From Pseudomonas tolaasii NCPPB 2192 (GTDB lineage Bacteria > Pseudomonadota > Gammaproteobacteria > Pseudomonadales > Pseudomonadaceae), in contig NZ_PHHD01000001.1 of assembly GCF_002813445.1 (NCBI RefSeq), positions 4,712,001 through 4,776,000 of the forward strand: a stretch of 64,000 nucleotides of DNA. The letters are read 5' to 3'. This document shows positions 35,688 through 43,459 of this stretch, piece by piece; the stretch's first letter is position 1, and each line of letters begins with the position of its first letter. A program made the position numbers and the translations under genes. Below the pieces are notes generated by a model. That model was not told the origin of the DNA and made no database searches. It saw nothing but the letters and a program-made list of their open reading frames with translations.

Positions 35688-35719
35688 ACTGTAGGAGCAG
35701 GCAAGCCAGCTCCCACAGT
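35688..35719. repeat. Collapsed REP hairpin between dipZ and msrA
   Basis: ACTGTAGGAGC and GCTCCCACAGT pair with one mismatch around AGGCAAGCCA. A shortened REPIN inside the operon, which may stabilise the dipZ transcript or reduce msrA expression. Confidence 0.7.
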
Positions 35720-35743
35720 TGACCGTGTTCTGGAGTGATCGTG

Positions 35744-36439
35744 ATGAAACTACTCAAGTATGTACCGGTGCTCGCTTTCGCTGCCTTCGTCGGCCAAAGC
35801 TCGGCATTCTCCTTCGGGGGTGCTGAAGACGCGGTGATGATCGCGCCGCCGGCGCTCGACCTGCCTGCCGAGTCCGGCAACCTGCAAACTGCGGTCTTTG
35901 CCGGCGGCTGCTTCTGGGGCGTACAGGGCGTTTTTCAGCACGTTCAAGGGGTGAAAAACGCGGTGTCCGGCTATGACGGCGGTGCGGCGGGCACTGCGCA
36001 ATACGAGTCCGTCAGCGAAGGCGACACGGGCCACGCCGAGTCGGTGTCGGTGACCTACGACCCGGGCAAAGTCAGCTACGGCAAGCTCTTGCAGATCTAC
36101 TTCTCCGTGGCCCACAACCCCACCGAGCTGAACCGCCAGGGCCCGGACAGCGGCACCCAGTACCGTTCGGAAATTTTTGCGCAGAACGCCGAGCAGCAAA
36201 AAATCGCCCAGGCCTATATCGCCCAGCTGGATGCCGCCAAGGCGTTCGACAAGCCGATTGTTACCAAGGTTGAGGTGGGCAAGACGTTCTACCCGGCAGA
36301 GTCTTATCACCAGGACTTTTTGACCGAGAATCCGTCTTATCCGTACATCGTGATCAATGATTTGCCGAAAGTGGCGCAACTGAAACAACTGTTCCCCGAC
36401 CAATACCGCGCAGAGCCTGTGCTGGTAAAAAACCAGTAA
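35744..36439 (+). CDS. msrA: Exported peptide-methionine (S)-S-oxide reductase
   Basis: 231 residues. Reduces the S form of methionine sulphoxide. Sec signal at residues 1-21 (ending SSA). Catalytic C56 in GGCFWG. No other cysteine exists in the protein, so the C-terminal resolving cysteines of most MsrA enzymes are absent. TGGAG 8 bases upstream of the chosen ATG supports the start; an in-frame GTG-like upstream codon is also possible. Last gene of the periplasmic Msr operon. Confidence 0.94.
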   Translation: MKLLKYVPVLAFAAFVGQSSAFSFGGAEDAVMIAPPALDLPAESGNLQTAVFAGGCFWGVQGVFQHVQGVKNAVSGYDGGAAGTAQYESVSEGDTGHAESVSVTYDPGKVSYGKLLQIYFSVAHNPTELNRQGPDSGTQYRSEIFAQNAEQQKIAQAYIAQLDAAKAFDKPIVTKVEVGKTFYPAESYHQDFLTENPSYPYIVINDLPKVAQLKQLFPDQYRAEPVLVKNQ

Positions 36440-36451
36440 CCACCCCAAACC

Positions 36452-36649
36452 AAATGTGGGAGCTGGCTTACCTGCGATAGCTTTCTGTCAGTTTGATCGT
36501 TCCCACGCTCCGCGTGGGAATGCCGCCTTGGACGCTCCGCGTCCCGAACTCGGCGGGCAGTCAAGCTCCTGCGCCAGGTGACGCAGAGCGTCACACCATG
36601 CGTTCCCACGCGGAGCGTGGGAACGATCGGCAAGCCAGCTCCCACATTT
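36452..36649. repeat. REPIN interrupted by a second inverted-repeat element
   Basis: REP arms 36452-36480 and 36629-36649 belong to the GTGGGAGCTGGCTT family. Between them lies a different element, 36495-36628, whose ends are inverted 29-base copies (27 of 29 identical) starting GATCGTTCCCACGCTCCGCG. Inside it are two more hairpins, 36530-36544 and 36578-36594, with similar CGCTCCGCG-type cores. This looks like one repeat inserted in the loop of another. Confidence 0.85.
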
Positions 36650-36658
36650 TGTCCTTCA

Positions 36659-37093
36659 CTAGGCTTGGGATTTGGCTTTGGCCAAGTAGGGCGCCAGGCG
36701 TCGGCCCATTTCTTCGCCCAAAGCCTGCAACCCGCTCAAGGGGCGAACCATCACTTCAAACTCAATGATCTGCCCCTGTTCATTGAAGCGGATCATGTCA
36801 ATGCCCTTGAGTTGCTTTTCACCCACCCGCGCACTGAATTCCAGGACCACGTCAAGCCCGTCGGCACTGGCCAGTTCGCGGTGGTAGGCAAAGTCTTCGA
36901 ACACGTTGATTACGGTGTTGAGGATCATCGACACCACAGGCGCACCGGGGTAGGGCGTGTGAGCCATGGGCGAGCGGAAGACGGCATCCGGGGCCAGTAG
37001 TTCTGGCAAGGCCTTGAGGTCGCGGGCGGCCAGCATGGCGTGCCAGCGTTTCAGGGTGTGGGCGGCGGCGGGGGCGAGGGTCAGTTCGGACAT
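36659..37093 (-). CDS. SnoaL/NTF2-like protein
   Basis: 144 residues of a small cone-shaped domain: MLAARDLKALPELLAPDAVFRSPMAHTPYPG, then IDMIRFNEQGQIIEFEVMVRPLSGLQAL. Such proteins act as isomerases, hydrolases or ligand binders. No signal peptide. It seems to be a single-gene unit, about 110 bases from the alpha-E gene and transcribed in the same direction. Function unknown. Confidence 0.88.
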   Translation of the reverse strand: MSELTLAPAAAHTLKRWHAMLAARDLKALPELLAPDAVFRSPMAHTPYPGAPVVSMILNTVINVFEDFAYHRELASADGLDVVLEFSARVGEKQLKGIDMIRFNEQGQIIEFEVMVRPLSGLQALGEEMGRRLAPYLAKAKSQA

Positions 37094-37201
37094 GCTCTGT
37101 ACCTGTTCTTATGAGGGGAAGGCCTTTCACCTGCCCAACATAAGAGCGGCACAGAACACGGGTCAATCACCCGAAATGACAGATAAGTGACTGCACTGCA
37201 C

Positions 37202-38152
37202 TCACACCACTTCCAGGTACGAGCTGTGAATCGCCCGTGCCAGTTCGCGCACGGTGTCGATAAAGTCCGTGAGGCGGCTGTGCAGGCCGTCTTCAAGGAT
37301 TTCATCGATGCCCGTGTAGCGCAGGCGCGCTTCGAACTCGGCAGCCAGGCGCTGCGCCGTGCGGCCATAACTGCCAGGCAAGTCCGCGAGAATGTGGCTC
37401 AACTCCTCGATGCAGGCATGCAGGGAGCGCGGCACGTCACTGCGCAACAGCAGTAATTCGGAGACCGAGCGGGCATTCAGCGCATTCGGGTAGAGCTCGG
37501 TGTAGGCCTCGAATGACGACAGCGCACGCAGCAAGGCACTCCATTGGTAGTAACCCCGTGCCGACAGGTCGCTGACTTCTTCCGATTCTTCACCAAACAT
37601 CTCGTAACGCGCATCCAGCAGGCGCAGGGTGTTGTCCGCGCGCTCGACAAAGGTGCCCAGGCGAATGAAGCGGTACGCGTCATTGCGCATGATGGTGCCC
37701 GAGGTCGCGCCCCGGAACAGGTGCGAACGCTGCTTGACCCAGTCACAGAAGTGGCTGATGCCATGGCGCGCCAGGCCGCCGGCGGCGATGCTGCGCATTT
37801 CCAGCCAGGTGGCGTTGAGGTTTTCCCACATGTCGGCGGTGATGCGCCCGCGTACCGCGTGGGCGTTGCCGCGGGCGGCGCGCAGGCAGTTGTAGATGCT
37901 GGCGGGGTTTTCTTCGTCGAGGGCGAAGAAGTGCAGCATGCGTTCGGCGTCCAGCTGTTTGTGGCGTTCGAGGTAGCTGTCGAGGGTGCCGCTGCTGAGC
38001 AACGACATGGCCAGTTCGTCCAGCCCGTCACTGCGCCCGGCCTGGGGCATCAACGACAGCGAGTAACTGACTTCGAGCATGCGCGCCAGGTTCTCGGCGC
38101 GCTCAAGGTAACGGGACATCCAGTACAGATCTGCGGCGGTTCTACTCAACAT
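37202..38152 (-). CDS. Alpha-E domain protein (DUF403)
   Basis: 316 all-helical residues beginning MLSRTAADLYWMSRYLERAENLARML, the DUF403/alpha-E signature. Linked in genomes to circularly permuted ATP-grasp proteins in a predicted peptide-synthesis or tagging system. It begins 2 bases after the ATP-grasp stop with GGAGGG upstream, so translation is coupled. Biochemical role unknown. Confidence 0.93.
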   Translation of the reverse strand: MLSRTAADLYWMSRYLERAENLARMLEVSYSLSLMPQAGRSDGLDELAMSLLSSGTLDSYLERHKQLDAERMLHFFALDEENPASIYNCLRAARGNAHAVRGRITADMWENLNATWLEMRSIAAGGLARHGISHFCDWVKQRSHLFRGATSGTIMRNDAYRFIRLGTFVERADNTLRLLDARYEMFGEESEEVSDLSARGYYQWSALLRALSSFEAYTELYPNALNARSVSELLLLRSDVPRSLHACIEELSHILADLPGSYGRTAQRLAAEFEARLRYTGIDEILEDGLHSRLTDFIDTVRELARAIHSSYLEVV

Positions 38153-38154
38153 AC

Positions 38155-39564
38155 TCAGCCCTCCACCACCCAGGTGTCCTTGGTTCCGCCGCCTTGCGAC
38201 GAGTTGACGATCAACGAGCCTTCCTTCAGCGCCACACGGGTCAGGCCGCCGGGGACCAGGCGGGTTTCCTTGCCGGACAGCACAAAGGGCCGCAGGTCGA
38301 TATGCCGTGGCGCGATGCCGTTTTCGACAAAAGTGGGGCAGGTGGACAGGCTCAACGTGGGCTGGGCAATGTAGGCGTGTGGTCGCGCCTTGATGCGCTG
38401 GCGGAAGTCCTCGATCTCTGCCGCCGTGGAGGCCGGGCCGACCAGCATGCCGTAGCCGCCGGAACCCTGGGTCTCCTTGACCACCAGTTCCGGCAGGTGG
38501 GCCAGTACGTGGGACAGCTCATCGGGCTTGCGGCACTGGAAGGTCGGTACGTTCTGCAGCACCGGTTCTTCATCCAGGTAGAAACGGATCATTTCCGGTA
38601 CGTAAGGGTAGATGGATTTGTCATCCGCCACGCCGGTGCCGATGGCATTGGCCAGTACCACATTGCCGGCGCAGTACGCGGCAACCAGGCCAGGCACGCC
38701 GAGCATGGAGTCGGGGTTGAAGGCTTTGGGGTCGAGGAAGGCGTCGTCGATGCGCCGGTAAATCACGTCCACCGGCTTGGGGCCGTCGGTGGTGCGCATG
38801 AACACCTTGAGGTCGTGCACGAACAGGTCAGCACCTTCAACCAGCTCCACGCCCATTTCCCGGGCCAGAAACGCGTGTTCAAAGAACGCGCTGTTGAAGC
38901 GGCCCGGGGTCAGCACCACCACATTCGGGTTATCGAGGCGGCTGGCGCTTTTCAGGGTTTTGAGCAGCAGGTTGGGGTAGTGGTCCACCGGGGCGATGCG
39001 CTGTTTGGCGAACACTTCCGGGAACAGGCGCATCATCATTTTGCGGTCTTCGAGCATGTAGCTCACGCCGCTGGGGGTGCGCAGGTTGTCTTCAAGCACG
39101 TAATAGGTACCGTCGCCATCGCGCACCAGGTCCACACCCGAGATATGCGAGTAGATGTCGCGGTGCAGGTCCAGGCCGACCATCGCCTTCTGGTAACCCT
39201 CGTTGCCCAGTACCTGGTCGGCGGGGATGATCCCGGCCTTGATGATGCGCTGGTCGTGGTAGATATCGGCGAGAAACATGTTCAGTGCGTTCACGCGCTG
39301 GATGCAGCCGCGCTCGATCACGGCCCACTCACTGGCGGGGATGCTGCGCGGGATGATGTCAAAGGGAATCAGGCGCTCGGTGTCCTGTTCGTCGCCATAG
39401 AGGGTGAAGGTGATCCCGGCGCGGTGGAACAGCAAATCGGCTTCGCGGCGCCGTTGGGCCAGCAGTTCCGGCGGCGTGTTGGCCAGCCAGCGGGAGAAAT
39501 CCTGATAATGCGCACGGCATGCGCCGTCTGCGTCATTCATCTCATCAAAGAAAGATCGAGCCAT
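38155..39564 (-). CDS. Circularly permuted type 2 ATP-grasp protein (DUF404/DUF407)
   Basis: 469 residues. Family members are predicted carboxylate-amine ligases. Features: EDNLRTPSGVSYMLEDRKMMMR, DVIYRRIDDAFLDP, VVKETQGSGGYGMLVGP (nucleotide-binding loop) and DLRPFVLSG near the C-terminus. It heads a two-gene operon with the alpha-E protein. AAGG 7 bases before the ATG. The transglutaminase-like gene that often completes the set is not in this window. Confidence 0.93.
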   Translation of the reverse strand: MARSFFDEMNDADGACRAHYQDFSRWLANTPPELLAQRRREADLLFHRAGITFTLYGDEQDTERLIPFDIIPRSIPASEWAVIERGCIQRVNALNMFLADIYHDQRIIKAGIIPADQVLGNEGYQKAMVGLDLHRDIYSHISGVDLVRDGDGTYYVLEDNLRTPSGVSYMLEDRKMMMRLFPEVFAKQRIAPVDHYPNLLLKTLKSASRLDNPNVVVLTPGRFNSAFFEHAFLAREMGVELVEGADLFVHDLKVFMRTTDGPKPVDVIYRRIDDAFLDPKAFNPDSMLGVPGLVAAYCAGNVVLANAIGTGVADDKSIYPYVPEMIRFYLDEEPVLQNVPTFQCRKPDELSHVLAHLPELVVKETQGSGGYGMLVGPASTAAEIEDFRQRIKARPHAYIAQPTLSLSTCPTFVENGIAPRHIDLRPFVLSGKETRLVPGGLTRVALKEGSLIVNSSQGGGTKDTWVVEG

Positions 39565-39794
39565 TCCAGTACCTTGTCAGTGCCTGCATTGCCTGGTTGG
39601 CAGCTTGCTTGGGTGGCACTGCCGCTTAAAAAAACGCAATTTTTTATGAGCCCGTGGCGCTGAGTGCCAATGGGCCTGGTCCTTACTTTCTTATGGGGTC
39701 GGCTCTGGGTCGGGGGGTAACGAATGCTCCTGTTTGCGGGCAGATGAATGGATAAAGCAATGCTTGTGCCGAAATGCGTGCAGCGGCGCAATTC
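39565..39794. other. Intergenic region upstream of the ATP-grasp operon
   Basis: Probable promoter region of the leftward ATP-grasp operon. No coding sequence is convincing; open frames here are REP-derived. A poly-A/T stretch (AAAAAACGCAATTTTTTATG) near 39630-39650 is notably AT-rich against the background. Confidence 0.4.
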
Positions 39795-39927
39795 CCTGTG
39801 GCGAGCGGGCTTGCCCCGCGTTGGAGGGCGCAGCGCTCCCGCTTTTTTGGGGCCGCTGCGCAACCCAACGCGGGGCAAGCCCGCTCGCCACAAAAGCCGG
39901 CTGGCCCTGGCAAGCTCGCTCGCCACG
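39795..39927. repeat. Composite REP element with perfect 28-bp arms
   Basis: Arms 39797-39824 and 39865-39892 are exact inverted copies of the GTGGCGAGCGGGCTTGCCCC type, around a core related in reverse complement to that at 33205-33332. A partial extra copy follows at 39909-39926. Confidence 0.9.
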
Positions 39928-39954
39928 AGTGCGCGCCGTGTTCCAAGTTGGTGC

Positions 39955-40569
39955 ATGAACAAACTTGAACTTCACTCAGGCCCGGTTCTTCTAACGGAAT
40001 TCGAACCCGTGTGGAGCACCGCCGTGCCCAGAATCATTTCACCCGATACGCCCGAAGCGGCGCTGACCGATCACAGTGAGCACAATGCGAAGATCTTCGG
40101 CTCACCCAAGGATCGGCTGGATTTTTATCGCCGCGAAATTCAGTACGAGACCACCATCCTGGCCAACCGCACCGACGCCTACCTGACCGCGCAGTCGTTT
40201 CTGGTGATCGCCTTCGTGTCAGGCATGGGCAACCTCAACCCGGAATGGGGCAAGTTTTTTACCCTGATCGTGCCGGTGTTCCTCGCGTCTTTGGGCATTC
40301 TCAGCTCCCTGAATGCCTGGCCGGGCATTCGGGCGGCCTATGAAATCATCGACCACTGGCACTACAAACAGAGCGAGCTGCTGCGCAGTGAACCGGTGAT
40401 GGGCCTGGCCTATGACGATTCGCCGCTGTTCTGCGAAACCGAGTCGTCCCACAAGGGTTACCGCAAGTCGCTGCTGTTTTCCATGCGGGCGCCGTGGCTG
40501 TTCATGGTGTTCTGGGTACTGCTGGGGGCCTATGCGTTTTACATTCAGGTCGACAACCCGGTCTCTTAA
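39955..40569 (+). CDS. Membrane protein of unknown function
   Basis: 204 residues from ATG 39955, or about 181 from a GTG at 40024 that has GGAG 7 bases upstream; the second start is perhaps better supported by its ribosome-binding site. A conserved-looking soluble segment (KDRLDFYRREIQYETTILANRTDAYLTAQSF) precedes two membrane helices (about 83-125, with a short loop) and a third near the C-terminus (LFMVFWVLLGAYAFYIQV). No catalytic motif seen. I do not recognise the family with certainty. Confidence 0.75.
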   Translation: MNKLELHSGPVLLTEFEPVWSTAVPRIISPDTPEAALTDHSEHNAKIFGSPKDRLDFYRREIQYETTILANRTDAYLTAQSFLVIAFVSGMGNLNPEWGKFFTLIVPVFLASLGILSSLNAWPGIRAAYEIIDHWHYKQSELLRSEPVMGLAYDDSPLFCETESSHKGYRKSLLFSMRAPWLFMVFWVLLGAYAFYIQVDNPVS

Positions 40570-40647
40570 GAGAGTTGAACTTCATGGCCCCGGGCGGGAC
40601 CTTAACGTTACGCAGACGCGCTTTCACACACTGCCAAGAGGTGAACC

Positions 40648-40860
40648 ATGAGCACAGACAACGACCCCCAAGTCAGCGGCCGTAACGACCCGGCCATTGA
40701 TGGCGGCGAGCCGGCACCCGCGACCGGTGCGGATGCGCCAAAAGATCCGAAGCCCGCCGCTGACCCAAAGGCCAGGGAAAACGACTACAGTCCAGACTTC
40801 AAGCCCGAGCGCGAGCCCAAGCCTGAAACCGATGCGGATATCGACACTCAAGGTGGTTAG
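40648..40860 (+). CDS. Small disordered Pro/Asp-rich protein
   Basis: 70 residues without hydrophobic core, rich in P, D, E, K and A (PAPATGADAPKDPKPAADPK). AGAGGTGA 5 bases before the ATG is a strong ribosome-binding site, which argues for a real gene. Likely co-transcribed with the next small acidic gene. Function unknown. Confidence 0.7.
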   Translation: MSTDNDPQVSGRNDPAIDGGEPAPATGADAPKDPKPAADPKARENDYSPDFKPEREPKPETDADIDTQGG

Positions 40861-40871
40861 AGGAGACGGTC

Positions 40872-41018
40872 ATGTCAGAAGAACTGGAAGAAGAGCTTGA
40901 AGAAGAACTCAACGACCCCGGCAATGAAGACCCCGGCTCGTTGATGGATGACGCAGAAGTGCCGCTCAATGATCTGGATGAAGCGGCGGATGTGGGCAAT
41001 ACCGAGCTTCAGGACTGA
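40872..41018 (+). CDS. Tiny acidic protein (48 residues)
   Basis: MSEELEEELEEELNDPGNED and onward: nearly half of the residues are E or D, with a Leu-spaced amphipathic start. GGAG precedes the ATG by 6 bases, and the gene begins 12 bases after the preceding stop. Its final 10 bases overlap the convergent antiporter gene. Probably a disordered or coiled acidic protein; no homology recalled. Confidence 0.6.
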   Translation: MSEELEEELEEELNDPGNEDPGSLMDDAEVPLNDLDEAADVGNTELQD

Positions 41019-42361
41019 CCCGGCGCCTTGGCTCGTCGTTCATACCACGCCAGCATCGGCTGGGTGCTGAGGCCGTGAACGACGATGCTCAAGGCGATCA
41101 CCGACAGTGTGAGGTTGACGACCACCGCGCCGTGGGTGCCGATCAAGCCATGGTTCAAGGCGTAGAACAGGTAGTAAATGCTGCCGATGCCGCGGATGCC
41201 GAACCACCCCATCAAGCCGCGTTGTCGGCGGTTGATCAAGGTGCCCCAAGGCATGGCGAACACGCTGGCCGGGCGGATCACGCAGAACAGCAAGGCTGCC
41301 ACCGCCAGGGCGCGCCAGTCCCAATGACTGACCAGCACAATGCCGAGCACGGTCACCAGAAACACTTCCATTGATCGTTCCACCAGGCTGCCGAAGGCGA
41401 GCATGTCACCCATCATTACCCCGGCGGCAATCTGCGTGTCCGCAAGCTGTGTGGTGTCGCCTTGCAAGGCGTTTTCCGGCTCGACTTCAAGGTGGCCCAC
41501 CACGGGCAGCGCCAGGTGTTCGGAGGGCGTCTCAGCATTGCCGGTGGATTTGAATTCTGCCTGGCGCAAGCCCAGGCCTGCCGCGAATACCGAGAGAAAA
41601 CCATAACCACCCACGGCTTCGGCCACCACGTAGGCGAGGGCGATCAGCGCCAGTGTCAGGTAATCATTGGGTGACAAGGTGCTGTCGGCATTGGTGATGC
41701 GCATCCACAAGGTCACGCGGCCAATGCCTCGGCCCATCCAGTAACCGATCAGTAACCCGGCGGGCACTGCCCACAGCAGGTTGGCCAGCACCCAGCCGCC
41801 AAACCAGTCACCGTCGAAGCCGCCGTGCTGCATGAACAGCAGCGCAAAGATCACAAAGGGAAAGGCCGTGCCGTCGTTGAGGCCTGCCTCACCCGACAGG
41901 CCAAAGCGCAGCGCGTCATAGTCCTGGGCGTTGTTGACCTGTACCAGGCCGGCCAGCACCGGGTCGGTTGGCGCAAGAATCGCCCCCACCAGCAATGACA
42001 CGCCCCAGGACAGTTCAAACAGGTAATGCAATGCCAGGCAGGTGCCGAGGATGGTCACCAGCATCACCGGCCCGGCCATGCCGAATGCAATCCGCCAGGT
42101 GCGATGGCGCAGTGGCAGGCGCAGTTTCAGGCCGCTGACGAACAGCGAAAACAACACGGCGACTTCCGTCAGGTGCTCCATCCAGCGTGCGGAGCCCTGC
42201 ATGTCCAGGTGCAGCAAATCCACCCCGAGCGGGCCGATGACCACGCCGAGCAGCAGGCACACCGCCGAGGTGGTCACCGGCATCCAGCGCAGATAGGACG
42301 AGGTGAGGGCGAGGGTCAGCAACACGGCGCCGAGCACGGCCATCCACAGAATAAAGGTCAT
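41009..42361 (-). CDS. CPA1-type cation/proton antiporter
   Basis: 450 residues with about 12 membrane helices. The unwound-helix motif APTDPVLAG and the ion-binding SGEAGLNDGTAFPF (adjacent N and D) identify the Na+(K+)/H+ antiporter fold, of the NhaP/CPA1 group. A hydrophilic stretch near 270-300 (FKSTGNAETPSEHLALPVVGHLEVEPENALQGD) replaces a loop. It exports monovalent cations in exchange for protons, aiding pH and salt tolerance. Start context is weak. Confidence 0.92.
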   Translation of the reverse strand: MTFILWMAVLGAVLLTLALTSSYLRWMPVTTSAVCLLLGVVIGPLGVDLLHLDMQGSARWMEHLTEVAVLFSLFVSGLKLRLPLRHRTWRIAFGMAGPVMLVTILGTCLALHYLFELSWGVSLLVGAILAPTDPVLAGLVQVNNAQDYDALRFGLSGEAGLNDGTAFPFVIFALLFMQHGGFDGDWFGGWVLANLLWAVPAGLLIGYWMGRGIGRVTLWMRITNADSTLSPNDYLTLALIALAYVVAEAVGGYGFLSVFAAGLGLRQAEFKSTGNAETPSEHLALPVVGHLEVEPENALQGDTTQLADTQIAAGVMMGDMLAFGSLVERSMEVFLVTVLGIVLVSHWDWRALAVAALLFCVIRPASVFAMPWGTLINRRQRGLMGWFGIRGIGSIYYLFYALNHGLIGTHGAVVVNLTLSVIALSIVVHGLSTQPMLAWYERRAKAPGQS

Positions 42362-42419
42362 CGTGCGTGCACCGCGGCCAGGGTCTATGCAGGTTGGAGG
42401 ACGGCCGCCGCGCGCAGGT

Positions 42420-43346
42420 TCAATGTGATTCCATCGTCTGCAAGCCGATGGTTTTCATGCGGATCATGTCCATCAACTGACGCAACCCCGGTTGGGACTG
42501 GCGACGGCTCGGGTAATACATGCACAGTGGTTCGCCGAGGCACGCCCAGTCCGGCATGACTTCTACCAGGCGACCCTCCTTGAGTTCCCGTTCCACGCGG
42601 TTGGAAAGGCAATAACCAATCCCCACCCCCTGCAAAGCGGCATTGACCACGGTTTCAGTGTCGGCGGCGCTGAAGTTGCCCGGCACGTCGATGCGTTGCT
42701 GGCGTGCGCCGTTGCCCAGCTCCCACTTGTAAGTGGTTTTATCGCCCAGGTACATGCGAATACCGGCGTGCTGCAGCAAATCCCTCGGTTCCTGCGGCAT
42801 GCCCCGGCGCGCGAGGTAGGCGGGGGAGGCCACCATGATCCAGCGCAACTCGGCGGTGAGCGGCACCGCGACCATATCCTGCGGCACGGTGGCGCCATAG
42901 CGGATGCCCGCGTCGTAGCCCTCGGCGATGATGTCGATCATGCGGTCTTCGACGATCAGGTCCAGGCGCAGTTGCGGATAGGCCTGGGTGAACTCGCCGA
43001 GGATCGGCGCCAACAGCAACACCGCCGCATCCCGCGGCACATTCAGGCGCAGGCGGCCAATGGGCGCTTCGCGATACAACTCCAGGGTGTCGAGCCCGTC
43101 CTGGATGGTGGCGAAGCCCTGGGTGAGTTTTTCCGCCAGCAGGGTGCCGGCGTCGGTAGGCTCCACGGCGCGGCTGGTGCGATAGAGCAGTTTGACGCCC
43201 AGGCGCGTTTCCAGGTTGCGCATGGTGTGGCTCAACGCCGAAGTGGTGACGCCCAGCTCGTGGGCCGCGTGGCGAAAGCTGCGGCGCCGGATGATCGCCA
43301 TGAATACATTCAAATCTGCCAATTCGGAACGATTGAACGCCGCCAT
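42420..43346 (-). CDS. LysR-family transcriptional regulator
   Basis: 308 residues: N-terminal winged helix (LADLNVFMAIIRRRSFRHAAHELGVTTSALSHTMRNLETRLGVKLLYRTSR) and a two-lobe effector domain. The sequence is typical of the subgroup that sits beside oxidoreductase genes. AGAGG precedes the ATG. Divergent from the aldo/keto reductase, which it probably regulates through the palindrome at 43419-43436. Confidence 0.95.
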   Translation of the reverse strand: MAAFNRSELADLNVFMAIIRRRSFRHAAHELGVTTSALSHTMRNLETRLGVKLLYRTSRAVEPTDAGTLLAEKLTQGFATIQDGLDTLELYREAPIGRLRLNVPRDAAVLLLAPILGEFTQAYPQLRLDLIVEDRMIDIIAEGYDAGIRYGATVPQDMVAVPLTAELRWIMVASPAYLARRGMPQEPRDLLQHAGIRMYLGDKTTYKWELGNGARQQRIDVPGNFSAADTETVVNAALQGVGIGYCLSNRVERELKEGRLVEVMPDWACLGEPLCMYYPSRRQSQPGLRQLMDMIRMKTIGLQTMESH

Positions 43347-43418
43347 ATCAAGCCTCTTTTGTAGGGGTTCGGTTGCATGGGGCGTTGAGCCCTATTCAAC
43401 TTCAGATGACCTAGAGTA

Positions 43419-43436
43419 ATTGCTTTTCTAAGCAAT
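43419..43436. promoter_or_regulatory. LysR-type box between the regulator and the aldo/keto reductase
   Basis: ATTGCTT TTCT AAGCAAT is a perfect 7-bp dyad containing the T-N11-A pattern of LysR binding sites. It lies 23 bases before the reductase ATG and about 70 from the LysR start. Confidence 0.6.
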
Positions 43437-43459
43437 GTTGTGGGCAGAGGGTTTTTTTT

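Noticed and set aside
33205..39927. CRISPR array formed by repeated palindromes
   Set aside because: Copies are dispersed, inverted and of REP type; no regularly spaced direct repeats and no cas genes.
39748..39954. Longer start for the membrane protein at 39955
   Set aside because: The extra N-terminal residues are translated REP sequence, so the gene more likely starts at 39955 or 40024.
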